Assembly: GCA_054661495.1 (NCBI GenBank)
Contig: BAAFSQ010000152.1
Span: 1 to 23,854, forward strand
Direction of reading: 5' to 3'
Origin: Zygophlyctis sp. KS116
Taxonomy: Eukaryota; Chytridiomycota
DNA length: 23,854 nucleotides
Part shown: positions 1 through 10,495 of the stretch, piece by piece
How the letters are laid out: each line of letters starts with the position of its first letter
Position numbering within the stretch: the first letter of the stretch is position 1
Notes under the pieces: generated by a model
What the model was told of the DNA's origin: nothing
Database searches by the model: none
The model's input: the letters and a program-made list of their open reading frames with translations, nothing else
Made by a program: the position numbers and the translations under genes

Positions 1-775
1 GCTTGAGATTTTTGAGAAAATTGCATAGTCTTGGCTTATTAGGGATATCGGTCCCGCTACCTGAGATGTGGTCAAACCTTTTATTATATTCGTTAAAATC
101 ACCTTGTATGACGGTATAAATATTTTCATTGTTTGTTGACGTAAGAATTTTTGAAAGGAAATTTTTTAGATCTTTTAATATTTGTTTATAGTTTGCATGA
201 TTTTTGGCAGGATTATAGATAACTACGTATCTTAGTTTAAATTGCCTCAGTTTTATGAGGACACTTAGTCCATATCCAGGAAGAGAGTCAATTTTTATAA
301 TACTATTGAATGAGTTTTTTTTAATTAAAATACAGTTTCCCTGAGCTCCAGAGTCTACTGAGCAATTATATATAATCTTGTAATGTGGATCAATTTGAAT
401 ATTAATAATTTGCCTTTTTTCTTTGAAAATTTTTATTTCGTTCAGACTCAAGATTGTTGGACAGTACCTATCTAAAATAAAATTCACTTTATTGACTTTA
501 TTTAATATTCCATTTATATTAAAGTTGAGGAATTTATGTTTTGTATTTCCATTCGTCGAATGCATTTCTCTGTTGGAGATGTTTTGATGTGAGTATTTTC
601 TGGACGTATTGATTAGTTTACTCAAAGGAATCAATATTTTAATGTATTGAGAAGATTGGACATTTGCTGATCCTTTGCTAACACAAAAATTATTTACAAT
701 TAAATTTATTACAATTATATACAAGTTATTCCAGTATATCCGAAAATTAAGATTTAGTCTTCTTGTTAATTTCAT
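1..775 (-). CDS. LINE-like endonuclease ORF, 5' part, runs off the left edge
   Basis: An uninterrupted frame of 258 codons starts at the ATG at 773-775 and leaves the window at base 1. After a hydrophobic stretch near residues 12-35 comes an AP-endonuclease-type (exonuclease-endonuclease-phosphatase) fold. Its landmarks, in order, are FNINGI (first metal-site Asn), PTILSLNEIK (the usual LQET/LNET strand with catalytic Glu), YNPAKNH, and VIQGDFNEYNKRFDH (the GDFN metal and active-site motif). This order and spacing are those of the endonuclease that nicks target DNA in non-LTR retrotransposons; the reverse transcriptase would lie beyond the left edge. The hydrophobic N-terminus is unusual for a LINE, so the true start may be an internal Met such as the one near residue 76. 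No stop occurs in the visible part, so it is not obviously decayed. A cellular enzyme of the same fold is the alternative, but the LNE strand favours a LINE. Confidence 0.75.
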   Translation of the reverse strand, partial: MKLTRRLNLNFRIYWNNLYIIVINLIVNNFCVSKGSANVQSSQYIKILIPLSKLINTSRKYSHQNISNREMHSTNGNTKHKFLNFNINGILNKVNKVNFILDRYCPTILSLNEIKIFKEKRQIINIQIDPHYKIIYNCSVDSGAQGNCILIKKNSFNSIIKIDSLPGYGLSVLIKLRQFKLRYVVIYNPAKNHANYKQILKDLKNFLSKILTSTNNENIYTVIQGDFNEYNKRFDHISGSGTDIPNKPRLCNFLKNLK

Positions 776-898
776 CACGTTTCTTGTTTACATATTTATT
801 TATTTTTTCCCCATTGATGTAATTCTTTCGATTTTGATTGAAGATGAATTCTTATAAGAGCTTTAAATTTAGTTGTAAGATTTAATAAGAACGCAATT

Positions 899-3124
899 AT
901 GGATTTGTCTAGTGAACAACGGCTCGTAATTGGAGCTATTATTGATACTTTTTATGCTCCTGTAAATCCTAAAATCAGTCGAGAAATACTAAATTCTAAA
1001 CAATCATCAACGGATTTAAATGTATTTTTGAATTCAAAGGCTGCAGATTTAGATCCAGTGGGTGATTTCATAAACATGATTAATGCAACGCCAAAGGATA
1101 AACAGACATTGTTTTCATTCGTTTTAAAATTACTTTGTACTTCTGTTGGAACATTTTTATTGATTGGCGGAAGTTCAATTAAGCCGTTTTATGCTCAGAG
1201 CCATTCAGAAAGGGAGCAGGGGATGATACGATTAGCAAATTCAAAAATTCCTCAGATCAGGCTCCTGTTTAATTCCTTTTTTGGACTCTCAGTGTCAATA
1301 TGTTATGGAAAAAATCTCGATTCTCCAAATGGAAAAACCAATCCGCTATGGAAAGCAATTGCATATCCAGGACCAATTCCTGAAAAAGCAAGACCTCTGT
1401 CAGATGAATTTTGGAGACCAAAGTTTGTAGATTTGTCTAAAGAGACTCGTGTTCCGTTGAAAAATGGCCGATATAGAATTAATCTAGAATGTGATGTTGT
1501 AATAGTTGGATCTGGTGCTGGAGGAGGTGTAGTAGCTGCTGAATTAGCTAAAAGTGGAATGAGTGTGATTATTTTGGATAAGGCTGTATATACTCATCCC
1601 TCAGATTATTCTTTAGGTGAGTTGGAATCTATTCAATCTTTTTACGAGCAAAAAGGGACTTTACAGACAGAAGATGGATCATTAAGAATTTTGGCTGGGT
1701 CTGTATGGGGAGGTGGCACTACAATAAATTGGTATTTTAAAAAACGTTAATGAAAGGTCTGCCTCTTTAGAAACACCGCAACATGTTCGAAAAGAATGGG
1801 CTAAAAGATATGGTCTTTCTTATTTTCTAACTGATGCATTTCAAAATTCTGTTGAAGCTATACGTGAAAGAAATGGTATTGGGGAAGATGCAATAAAACA
1901 TAATGTCCCAAATCAAATCTTGATGAGTGGATGTAAAAAAATGGGATATCATGTTGCTAATATTCCTCAAAATACTGCAGGAAAAGAACATAGTTGTGGA
2001 TGGTGTACATGGGGCTGTCCGTATGGAGAAAAACAAGGAACTTATTCTACATGGTTGAAAGATGCTGCTGATTATGGTTGTAGATTTGTTCAGGGCGTAT
2101 ATGTAGAGCGCATTATTCATAGAAATGGAAAAGCTAAAGGGGTATGGGCAAAGACTGATGATGGATATTTGTATATTTCTGCAAAAAGATTTGTGGTTTC
2201 ATCATGTGGTTCTATTAATACTCCCGCACTTTTATTACGTTCAGGTCTACGCAATCGTAACATTGGTAAAAATCTTCGACTTCATCCTGTAACTACTGTA
2301 TCTGGCTACTTTCCTGATCGCCGTGTAGCTCCCTACTATGGATCAATAATGACTGTGGTCTCTGATCAGGTTGCAGATCGTGGAGATGGCTATGGGGCCC
2401 GCTTAGAAGTCCCTACAGGCCATCCTTCTGTTATGGCAACTATATTCCCTTGGAAATCTGCCTCAGATCACAAACGTTTAATGACACAGCTTGACAATTG
2501 GGCTACATTTATTTCATTGACCAGAGATAAAAATTCGAAAGCATCTGTTGGAATAGATAAAGAAGGCCGCCCTAGAGTAAACTTCAATCTCTCAGCATAT
2601 GATGCGGAATCTATGCTTCAAGGTATTGAGACCGGAATCAAAGTCATGATTGCAGAAGGAGCCAAAGGCAAGATATTCTCTCTAATTTCCTAGAAGTTCT
2701 TACTGTTCAGCATGGTGTTCCTATTTTCAAAGTCCCTTCAGTTGAAAATCCAGTTGATTCACCTCAAGTTAAGGAGTTTTTGGCTACGGTTCGTAGAGTT
2801 GGAATCAAACCTCTTTACACTCCTATTCTTTGCGCTCATCAAATGGGCTCATGTAGAATGGGTACTAGCCCAACTACGGGAGCGGTAAATCCTACTGGGT
2901 AATCTCTTTACAATAATAACTAGGGAATCGTGGGAGATAAAAGGTCTCTACGTAGCCGATGCATCACTTTTCCCTACATCCACTGGAGTTAATCCAATGT
3001 TTACTGTATACTCAATTGGTAAGCAGTAATAATTTTAATATTAGCACATTCAGTTGCCCAATTTATAAAAGTAAAAGCAAATGAGCGTGTAGGTGTAGAA
3101 CCGATTACAAACGCTCGACTGTAA
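899..3124 (+). CDS. Long-chain fatty alcohol oxidase, GMC flavoprotein (5 exons)
   Basis: Membrane-bound FAD enzyme that oxidises long-chain fatty alcohols to aldehydes with O2, producing H2O2; family members sit in ER, peroxisomal or microsomal membranes. Exons are 899-1731, 1757-2667, 2694-2898, 2924-3018 and 3045-3124, giving 707 residues, close to the family size of about 700. Introns are 25, 26, 25 and 26 nt; the second begins GC instead of GT. Visible features are a hydrophobic segment at residues 71-96, the FAD-binding GSGAGGG at 204-210, a Cys-rich [10 protein letters not shown] block near 356 typical of this family, and C-terminal HQMGSCRMG near 629 and GVNPM near 672, which form the GMC substrate and FAD site. 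Splicing the last intron restores the expected [12 protein letters not shown] ending; unspliced RNA would stop sooner. The stop lies 2 nt before the next gene's ATG, so the two genes must share transcript-end and promoter sequence. Family call is firm; substrate range is inferred. Confidence 0.9.
2668..2693 (+). other. 26-nt GC-AG intron in the alcohol oxidase gene
   Basis: This is the only intron resolved here that does not start with GT. It begins GCAAG and ends CCTAG. Removing it joins codons to read [13 protein letters not shown], which matches the conserved end of the family; without removal the frame meets a TAG at the 3' splice site. GC followed by AAG is the usual context for minor GC-AG introns handled by the U2 spliceosome. 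Confidence 0.8.
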
Positions 3125-3126
3125 AA

Positions 3127-6100
3127 ATGGCTTCTATGCTTTCCAATGCATTGCTGATTGATGGAAAAGCCTTGGCAGAGTAAATAATTTTGAGTATAAT
3201 AAAAGATCTTTACGTTTACAGATGGCTGAGACAGTCTCAAAGATGAGGAACATGTATGGAATCGTTCCTCATTTGGCAATAATCCAAGTCGGCGATAGGG
3301 AAGATTCTTCGGTGTATGTAAGAATGAAACAGAATGCTGCTGCAAAGGTATGAAAAGAAACTCTGATTGCAGGCTGGAATTAATTTCTCTCTAAAGAAGT
3401 TGCCAGTTTCTATTTCACAATCACAGGTAAAAATGGATATTTCTGATCTTGAAGATGTTGGATGAAATTAATTCTCTAAATCAAGATTCTGGTATTCATG
3501 GTATTCTAGTACAATTACCGCTGCCTGATGGGTTTGATGAGCGAATAGTCACTGAAGCCATTAATGTACAGAAAGATGTGGATGGTTTCCATTCGGTAAA
3601 TATTGGGCAATTGGCAAAAAAAGATACTGAACCGCTATTTTTGCCTTGCACTCCTAAAGGAATTATGGAGCTTCTGAATAGTATAACCTATGATCTACGT
3701 GGAAAACGTGCAGTTGTTGTTGGAAGAAGCAATATTGTTGGAATGCCTATCGCACATTTACTTCAAAATAAAGATGCCACTGTTACTGTGTGTCATTCAA
3801 AAACTATCAATATTGAAAGTATAGTCAAAGACGCTGATCTCTTGGTGGTGGCCATTGGGAAGCCTAATATGATCAAGGGAGAATGGCTCAAGCCAGGAGT
3901 AGTTGTTATAGACGTTGGTACAAATGCTGTTTCAGACTCTTCAAAGAAATCTGGGGTCCGTTGGGTTGGTGATGTTGATTTTGAAGGCGTTTCAAAAGTT
4001 GCATCTTATATAACACCAGTTCCAGGTGGAGTTGGGCCAATGACTGTTGCAATGCTGCTTGATAATACAATAATAAGTGCTCAAAGGTTTATTAAAGGGT
4101 ATAAAATTCCCATGTCATATTCTCAGTTGAATATTTTGGATCCTGTTCCAAGGTATGAAGGCATTTATGGCTCTTATTATTAGTGACATAGATATTGCAT
4201 TGGCTCATAAACCAAAACCTATTGGTGTGGTGGCTGATGAATTGGGGATTTCTAAATCTGAAATTGAACTTTATGGAAATTACAAAGCAAAAGTTAATTT
4301 AAATATATTAGAGCGTCTTTCGCATCGAAGAAATGGAAATTATGTGGTTGTCACTGGAATCACACCAACACCATTAGGTGAAGGAAAAAGTATTACAACT
4401 GTATTTATAAATTTATGACAAATAGATTGGACTAACGCAGTCAATTGGTGCCCACTTAAAGAGAAATGTCATTGCGTGTGTTCGACAGCCATCTCAAGGG
4501 CCCACTTTTGGAATCAAAGGAGGTGCCGCTGGGGGAGGATACTCTCAGGTTATACCCATGGATGAATTCAATCTTCATTTAACGGGTGATATTCATGCTG
4601 TAACTGCTGCTAATAATCTTGTTGCTGCGGCACTCGATGCAAGAATGTTTCATGAGGCTACTCAAAGCGATAAGGCTCTATTCGACCGTTTAGTACCAAT
4701 TAAAAAAGCCAAACGAACTTTTTCACCGATAATGTTTTTAAGACTCAAGGTATAAAAATATAAAGCTGAAATTCAGAAGCTTGGAATTGAAAAAGAGAAT
4801 CCTGATGATTTAACAGAAGAGGAGAAAAGACGGTTTGCTAGATTGGATGTAGATCCTGAAACAATTACCTGGCAGAGGGGCATTGATACCAATGACCGGT
4901 TTCTGAGAAAAATAACCATCGGACAAGGCTCCCAGGAAAAAGGCTTCACCCGTGAGACTGGATTTGATATTACCGTTGCTTCTGAAATAATGGCAGTTTT
5001 GGCTTTGACTACAGATTTGAAAGATATGAGGAGCAGGTATACACTCTTAGTTACTTATTATTAGACTAGGAAATATGGTGGTTGCTAGCGACCGAAATGG
5101 TAATCCTGTAACCGCAGATGATTTGGGGGTCGCTGGAGCATTAACGGTTTTGATGAAGGACGCTATAAAACCAAATCTAATGCAAACACTTGAAGGAACT
5201 CCTGTTTTTGTACATGCGGGTCCTTTTGCTAATATAGCGCATGGAAATTCGTCAGTTTTGGCCGACTTGATTGCTTTGAAACTTGTTGGAACATCTTCAA
5301 ATGATGAAGAACCAGGTTTCGTAGTAACAGAGGCAGGTTTTGGTGCAGATATTGGGATGGAAAAGTTTTTTGATATCAAATGTCGATATTCTGGTCTTAC
5401 TCCAAATGCGGTAGTTTTGGTTGCTACAGTCAGAGCTCTAAAGATGCACGGCGGAGGCCCTGATGTAGTCGCCGGAAAGCCTTTAGCTGATGAATATACA
5501 CAAGAAAATTTAGATTTATTGAGCAGAGGCTGTGCCAATATGCAAAAACACATCCAAAACGCTCTAAAATTTGGCATACCCGTTGTTGTGTCAATCAATC
5601 GTTTTAGGTAAAATATTTCCGCTTACTGATGTAAAGTTCGGACACTGATGGAGAAATTGAATTAGTGAGAAAAGCTGCAATTGAAGCTGGAGCATTGGAT
5701 GCAGTACCATCAATGCAATGGGCCTTGGGTGGAAAGGGAGCAGTAGATCTTTCAAATGCTGTTGTGCGCGCTTGCTCTCAAACGGAAATACCTTCCTTTA
5801 AATTCCTTTATGATTTGAATTTAGGCATAAGGGAGAAAATCGATATAATTGTAAAAGAAATGTATGGAGGAGATGGGATTGAATTCAGTGATTTGGCATT
5901 GAAAAAAGTTGATGTTTATACCCGTCAGGTACACAAATTCGATTAAATTTACCGTAGGGATTCTCTAATCTTCCGATTTGTATTGCAAAGACTCATTTAA
6001 GTCTAAGTCATGATCCTAAACTCAAGGGTGTTCCTACTGGTATGACTTTCAATATTTTGGCTAATATATAGGCTTTGTAGTACCTGTTCGGGATATTCGT

Positions 6101-6229
6101 GTTTCTGCAGGAGCTGGATTTTTGTATCCACTGCTTGGGGAAATGCAAACTATGCCGGGATTACCTACTCGTCCATGTTTCTACGATGTAGATTTGGACA
6201 GCGATGGAAATGTAATGGGACTGTTTTGA
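3127..6229 (+). CDS. ADE3: C1-tetrahydrofolate synthase, trifunctional (11 exons)
   Basis: Cytosolic enzyme interconverting one-carbon units on tetrahydrofolate for purine, thymidylate and methionine synthesis: methylene-THF dehydrogenase, methenyl-THF cyclohydrolase and formate-THF ligase. Introns at 3180-3205, 3348-3372, 3427-3454, 4153-4183, 4402-4426, 4750-4776, 5037-5064, 5608-5636, 5929-5957 and 6040-6071 (25-32 nt) leave 2,823 coding bases, 940 residues, close to yeast Ade3. The dehydrogenase/cyclohydrolase part (about 1-310) keeps the catalytic Lys at 59 (YVRMK), Gln at 103 (LVQLPLP) and Asp at 126 (DVDGFHS). The ligase part (about 316-940) has the nucleotide loop TPLGEGKS near 378-385, [11 protein letters not shown], and [13 protein letters not shown]. 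It ends in the classic [11 protein letters not shown]...GLF. No mitochondrial leader is evident, so the cytosolic form is likely. The start ATG lies 2 nt after the previous stop; a second in-frame ATG is at 3136. Confidence 0.96.
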
Positions 6230-6257
6230 AATTTATTTAAATTAATAATTAGTTTTC

Positions 6258-7897
6258 CTAATGCCTCCATCTAATGTTAGACAACCATTTAATTAAAATT
6301 TACATTTTTAAAATTTTATCCTTGCCACCACTTGCAACCTTTTCTCCAGATGGACTCCAATCAACAGAGAAAACCTCGTCAGCATGACCTGGAAGCTCTG
6401 TCTTTAATTTGGAAGTCTTTAAATCCCAAGCTTTTAGAGTAGAGTCACGACTTCCAGATAAAATTTGACGACTATCTGCAGACCAACATACTTGATAAAC
6501 TGCACCAACATGTCCTCTAAGAGTTGATACAAATTTACCATGAACTCCATCCCAAGTTTTTACGCTCTTATCAAAACTTGCACTTGCAATTAATCTTCCA
6601 TCAGGAGAGAAACTAAGATGAGTTACCGGTTGCTGATGTCCAGTCATTCTGGAAATAGGTTTATTAGAAGAAGCAGGTTCCCATAAAAACAGAGTAAAAT
6701 CATCAGAGCAGGACGCTAATCTTTCAACTGGACAAACATCCTTAAAATCCTGATACCTTTTCTGTGCTGCAATAAATGCTTCCTCTTTAGAAGAAAATTT
6801 CATTTTCTTGTAATCGAAAGGACCAGTACGAAGAATAAAATCAGAATTAAGAGCCAAATGATTCACCCAATGACCATGACCGTCCAAAGACCTCACCATT
6901 CTCCCCTTATTTCTTTAAACAAAAAAGTCTTACATTACTTGAATCCCAAACCTTGATTGTTTTATCTCTAGATGCAGTATAAATGTATCCATCTCCTAAA
7001 ATCTTAAAAATATTTTATACCTCCCCATTTAACACACATCACTGGCGCAGTATGTAATGAAAAAACCATGATTACTTTTCTTAATGTAGCATTCCAAATT
7101 CTAACAGTCCCATCCTTTGACGCAGAGACAAATCTATTACATTCTATATTACTATATTTTGAATAAAAAACAAATCTTACGAATGCATTGGCTCCCATGA
7201 TAAACTAGTAATACATTGACTATGAGCTCGAAGAGCATCACCAATTGCCTTTCCAGTTTTTGGATCCCAAACTCTAATAGTATTATCCATACTTCCTGAA
7301 ATCAATTTTTGACAATCAGGAGACCATGAAACAATTTGAACCCAATTAGTATGCCCAGATAAAGTAAATTGAGGAGTTTCTGTATTCAAATCCCAAATTC
7401 TAACTGTAGTATCTCCTGATCCAGTTGCTAATTGTGATCCATCAGGACTAAAAGAAACTGACAATATTGCTTCTGTATGTCCTAATTTTAAGAAAATTCA
7501 TCATACCACTTAAACTAGCAGAGCATCTTCCGACTGATCTTACTCTAAAAACAGCCAATGGACGATACACTATATGTACTGTAGTTTCACTAGACATATT
7601 CAATGCCTGATGTATGTCTGCATACAGATTCTTACTAATTTCAACATCATTCACAAAAAAAGTGTATGGAAGTGATTCATCATTCTGCATCAAGTTATTC
7701 AATAAGAGCATTAGTTGCTCAGGAGTACTATCGACTGGAAGATTAAGCGGTGGACCTTGTGGCACTCCTTCGGGGGACTTGAACTGTGCAACAACAGTCA
7801 TTCCAGAGGGTGCATTGGGAATTTCCTCTACAGGCTTTACTAGTTTTTTAGATGGACGATGCCATGTCTGAGACTTTACTGTAGTTTCTCCAGGCAT
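6258..7897 (-). CDS. RSA4: Notchless/Rsa4, WD40 ribosome-assembly factor (6 exons)
   Basis: Nuclear 60S pre-ribosome factor. In characterised homologues its N-terminal ubiquitin-like domain docks on the MIDAS domain of the AAA-ATPase Rea1/Midasin so that assembly factors can be stripped off. Introns at 7482-7506, 7152-7180, 6996-7020, 6906-6933 and 6271-6303 (25, 29, 25, 28 and 33 nt) leave 1,500 coding bases, 499 residues; yeast Rsa4 is about 515. The N-terminal NLE domain spans about 30-118 (GPPLNLPVD, LPYTFFVNDVEI, IVYRPLAVFRVRSVGRC), followed by a propeller of repeated GH...WD blocks, with the family's HGHWVNHLAL insertion near the middle. The last exon is only 13 nt and supplies the ending IWRH; unspliced RNA would end ILKM. 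I chose the ATG at 7895-7897. The frame is open a little further upstream but has no ATG there. The gene converges tail-to-tail with C1-THF synthase, with 28 nt between stops. Confidence 0.95.
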
Positions 7898-7946
7898 TTT
7901 AGATGAAAAAGATTGAAAATTCGCTGATGGCAAATTTAGCTCTGTA

Positions 7947-8228
7947 TTAAGGCCTGGTCGGTCCCGACAAGGTCCATGCAGTGTTTTTCTTTACCCACTC
8001 TGTAGGTAAATATTTAAACTGATGAGAAGTAAAATCTAATGTTGCATCTCCAATATACAGATAAGAATCTGCTAAAAAACGTAAATTATCGTCTTGAATA
8101 ACCTTTGTATTGATGGCTAATTGTGAATAAATTTGTTTACCTGTTCCATTAGTCGCTTTTGCTCCTGATATAATAATGGAGGATATCCAGAGAGGTCTAA
8201 AGAATTTATAAGCAGACGAAAAGACCAT
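7947..8228 (-). CDS. Unrecognised 93-residue basic protein
   Basis: A 93-codon single-exon frame with a good ATG lies 47 nt after the STIL-like gene and 49 nt before Notchless, all on the minus strand. I do not recognise it. It begins MVFSSAYKFFRPLWISSIII, a stretch mixing hydrophobic, aromatic and basic residues that could be a mitochondrial presequence or a short membrane segment. The middle is soluble-looking (TGKQIYSQLAINTKVI), and the tail has the aromatic TEWVKKNTAW and ends SGPTRP. I count about ten Lys/Arg against six Asp/Glu. It is plausible as a gene because it fills its slot in a tightly packed block with the same spacing as its neighbours. It could also be one exon of something larger, though no convincing splice partner was seen. 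A small mitochondrial protein is a guess only. Confidence 0.5.
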   Translation of the reverse strand: MVFSSAYKFFRPLWISSIIISGAKATNGTGKQIYSQLAINTKVIQDDNLRFLADSYLYIGDATLDFTSHQFKYLPTEWVKKNTAWTLSGPTRP

Positions 8229-8275
8229 TATTTATTATGAGTAACCTTGACCTTCAATTTCGGACAACTCTTGTA

Positions 8276-10495
8276 TTAGAGCAACTTTCCCAAAGACTTT
8301 AGCCGCATAGAGTCTAAAACCTTGTAGTCTGATGATGATCTGGCAGGTTTAAAAAATACAGAATTTTGACAAGTTGTTGGTACACTTGAAATTATACTTT
8401 CATTCAATAATCCATGTCGTCTTAAATATTCTTGAGTTGCAAAAGAATTTCCAGCAGATAAAATAGTAGTGTTCATGGAAGATCCATCAGGAACATCACG
8501 AGAAATATCCTTTTCGGGTTCATTCTTTTCAGAAACGTAAATAAAACTTTCATTGGGATTTTGTGCAAGTTGCGCAATCATTGATTTGGAAAATGTTGTT
8601 TCAGGTGAGTCTTTAGGATCCTCTTTAATGCTCTCTTCTTCTTTCGAGACTGAAAAAAAAGGTTTATAATTTGAGCCAGTGTCAAAGGGAGGTTTAGAAT
8701 AATTGTCAAGATTGAGTTCTTCATCGGGTATTTCTAAAATAGTTTCTGCTTTATCAGAGACTTGTTGTATATCACTACTTGAAACTTGTATAGATTGATC
8801 CTTCTAGAATATTAAAAAATATTTATAAACCTTTTCTGTAATTTGAACCATGAATGATGTATGAGTTCCGCAGTCCTGATTTACAATAGGTTCAGTGTTT
8901 GTAGATACTGATACCCTGTTTAAATTAGTTTCTTTATTGAGAAGATGCATCATTTGAGTTCTTAAAATATCAATTTGTTGCTGTAAAAGTGTTAAATAAA
9001 CCCACTGTTGATTTTGGGAATCGTCTGGCTGAGAAGATATTCTAATTATTGGAGCTTGATTAGGCTGTTTATCATTCGTGACTGACTCCTGCTTGACTGG
9101 ATTTTCAGAACTTATCATTTCCTCTTTAAGCTCTTCTTTTGTTTCTTCTTTAGTCTCTTCTTGTATTTCTTCTCTTGAGTTATTATCAGCCAAATCGTTA
9201 GATTCTTGTTCTACAGCTCCAATTTCGTTTACTTTTTCCCAAATTTTAATCTCTTTCTCGACGACATTCTTCTGCTCAGATTTTAAATCATCCTTTACAG
9301 CTAAATCTCTAAATTCTTAGAAACCAAAGACTTACACGCCAAAAAGATCGTTATAGGCCTCACAAAACTCCTCTTCCCTTCTAATATCTACATTTTCCAA
9401 ATCCAATATTACATCTTGATCTGAATTTTGAAAAGAAACTTCAACTTTTGCCTTTTGTAACCAAAAATCATGTTTTTGAGTTTCATAATTAACTTGATAA
9501 AATCTTTCATCTTTTGAGTATAAACAAACCAGGAATGAATTTGAAGACTCTAACTTTGGCAATCCTTCATTCATCATGTAAAATATAGACAGTTTCTGAA
9601 TAAATTCATCTTGAATTTCTCGAATTCCTGATACCCATATCCCTACTAAACACCAATTAAAATCCGAAACTTGATGGTTTAAAAACACTACATGTCTTGC
9701 TTGATCTATCGCCATATACCCAAATCTTAAGTCTTGATTTTCCAATTTTAAATCTGAAATTAAAGCATTTGGAACTATTCTTATTGAAGGAATTCCAACA
9801 TATTTAAGATATAATTTAGGAATAATTCTTGCACTTGAAATTTCCAATCCTTCCTCCTTTAGTAAAATATTACAAATCCAAGGAAAATAAGTCCTTGATT
9901 CAGTTTGAGACACGAATTTCTCCAAATCTAGAATCAAATGGTGATAAACCTGATTTAAATTTGGCAATGAATATAATAGTTTGAGTATTTCATCGTCTTT
10001 TATGACCATTGTAGGAGTATTATTCCTCCCCATATCAAATCTATCCATTTCAACTTTAGAGTTTCTTAAATTCCCAATCAAGAACCCAGGTTCTTTGAAT
10101 GCATGCCTTTCTATTACTGCAAGAACATTTGTCATTGCAGTAAAGTTTAACTGAATTTTTAGATTTTCTGGGTCTTTGAGTAAACTAAAAATCCATGAAG
10201 CTCCGTTTGGAGTAGAGTCCCATAAATAAAAACGCCTTGCAGCGGGAGGAACATACGCATACTCTCCATTTTGTCTAGTCTTACTTGCCCAATTATTACC
10301 AGTTGTCTGATGAGAGTTATTACCAGTTGTCCGAATAGAGTTATCAATATAATTATTATTTTCTCTTGCAGTCTCCAATTGACTAGTAAAAGGAACCAAA
10401 GGCTTCCTGACTCTAAGTCTTCCATTCCCCATACTTGTAATATTATTAGCTTCTTTAAGTTGTTTTAGAGTCTTTAAAGGCCCCAAATCATTCAT
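8276..10495 (-). CDS. STIL: STIL/Ana2/SAS-5-like centriole duplication protein (3 exons)
   Basis: In animals STIL (Ana2 in fly, SAS-5 in worm) is recruited by the kinase PLK4 and binds SAS-6 to build the nine-fold cartwheel of a new centriole. Exons 10495-9336, 9308-8831 and 8803-8276, separated by 27-nt introns at 9309-9335 and 8804-8830, give 721 residues. Residues about 85-385 resemble the STIL N-terminal domain: an RRFYLWDSTP start, GFLIGNL followed by MDRFDMGR, then RFGYMAIDQARHVVFL and LVGIWVSGI near 283-291. Then come a charged linker with EETKEE repeats (about 425-450), a short coiled coil near 487-512 (LTLLQQQIDILRTQM) like the central oligomerisation helix, and FATQEYLRRHGLL near 668-680, placed where the C-terminal STAN motif that binds SAS-6 would be. 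Animal STIL is about 1,290 residues, Ana2 about 420. The N-terminal match is the strongest evidence; the STAN assignment is tentative. Confidence 0.75.

Noticed and set aside
675-857. 60-codon plus-strand frame rich in Phe, Ile and Leu
   Set aside because: It is antisense to the LINE-type endonuclease frame and the adjacent AT-rich spacer; its composition follows from AT-richness and it has no domain.
3001-3345. 114-codon minus-strand frame across the two plus-strand genes
   Set aside because: It overlaps the exons and introns of two well-supported genes and shows no domain.
5047-5598. 183-codon minus-strand frame
   Set aside because: It mirrors the formate-THF ligase exon, which is highly conserved on the plus strand; the antisense frame has no recognisable motif.
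7898-7960. Possible longer N-terminus of Notchless overlapping the end of the 93-residue gene
   Set aside because: The frame is open upstream of 7897 but contains no ATG before a stop, and no convincing splice acceptor was seen.
8804-9193. Glu/Lys-rich frame considered as a separate gene
   Set aside because: It is the middle exon of the STIL-like gene: it lacks its own ATG and joins both neighbours in frame through 27-nt introns.
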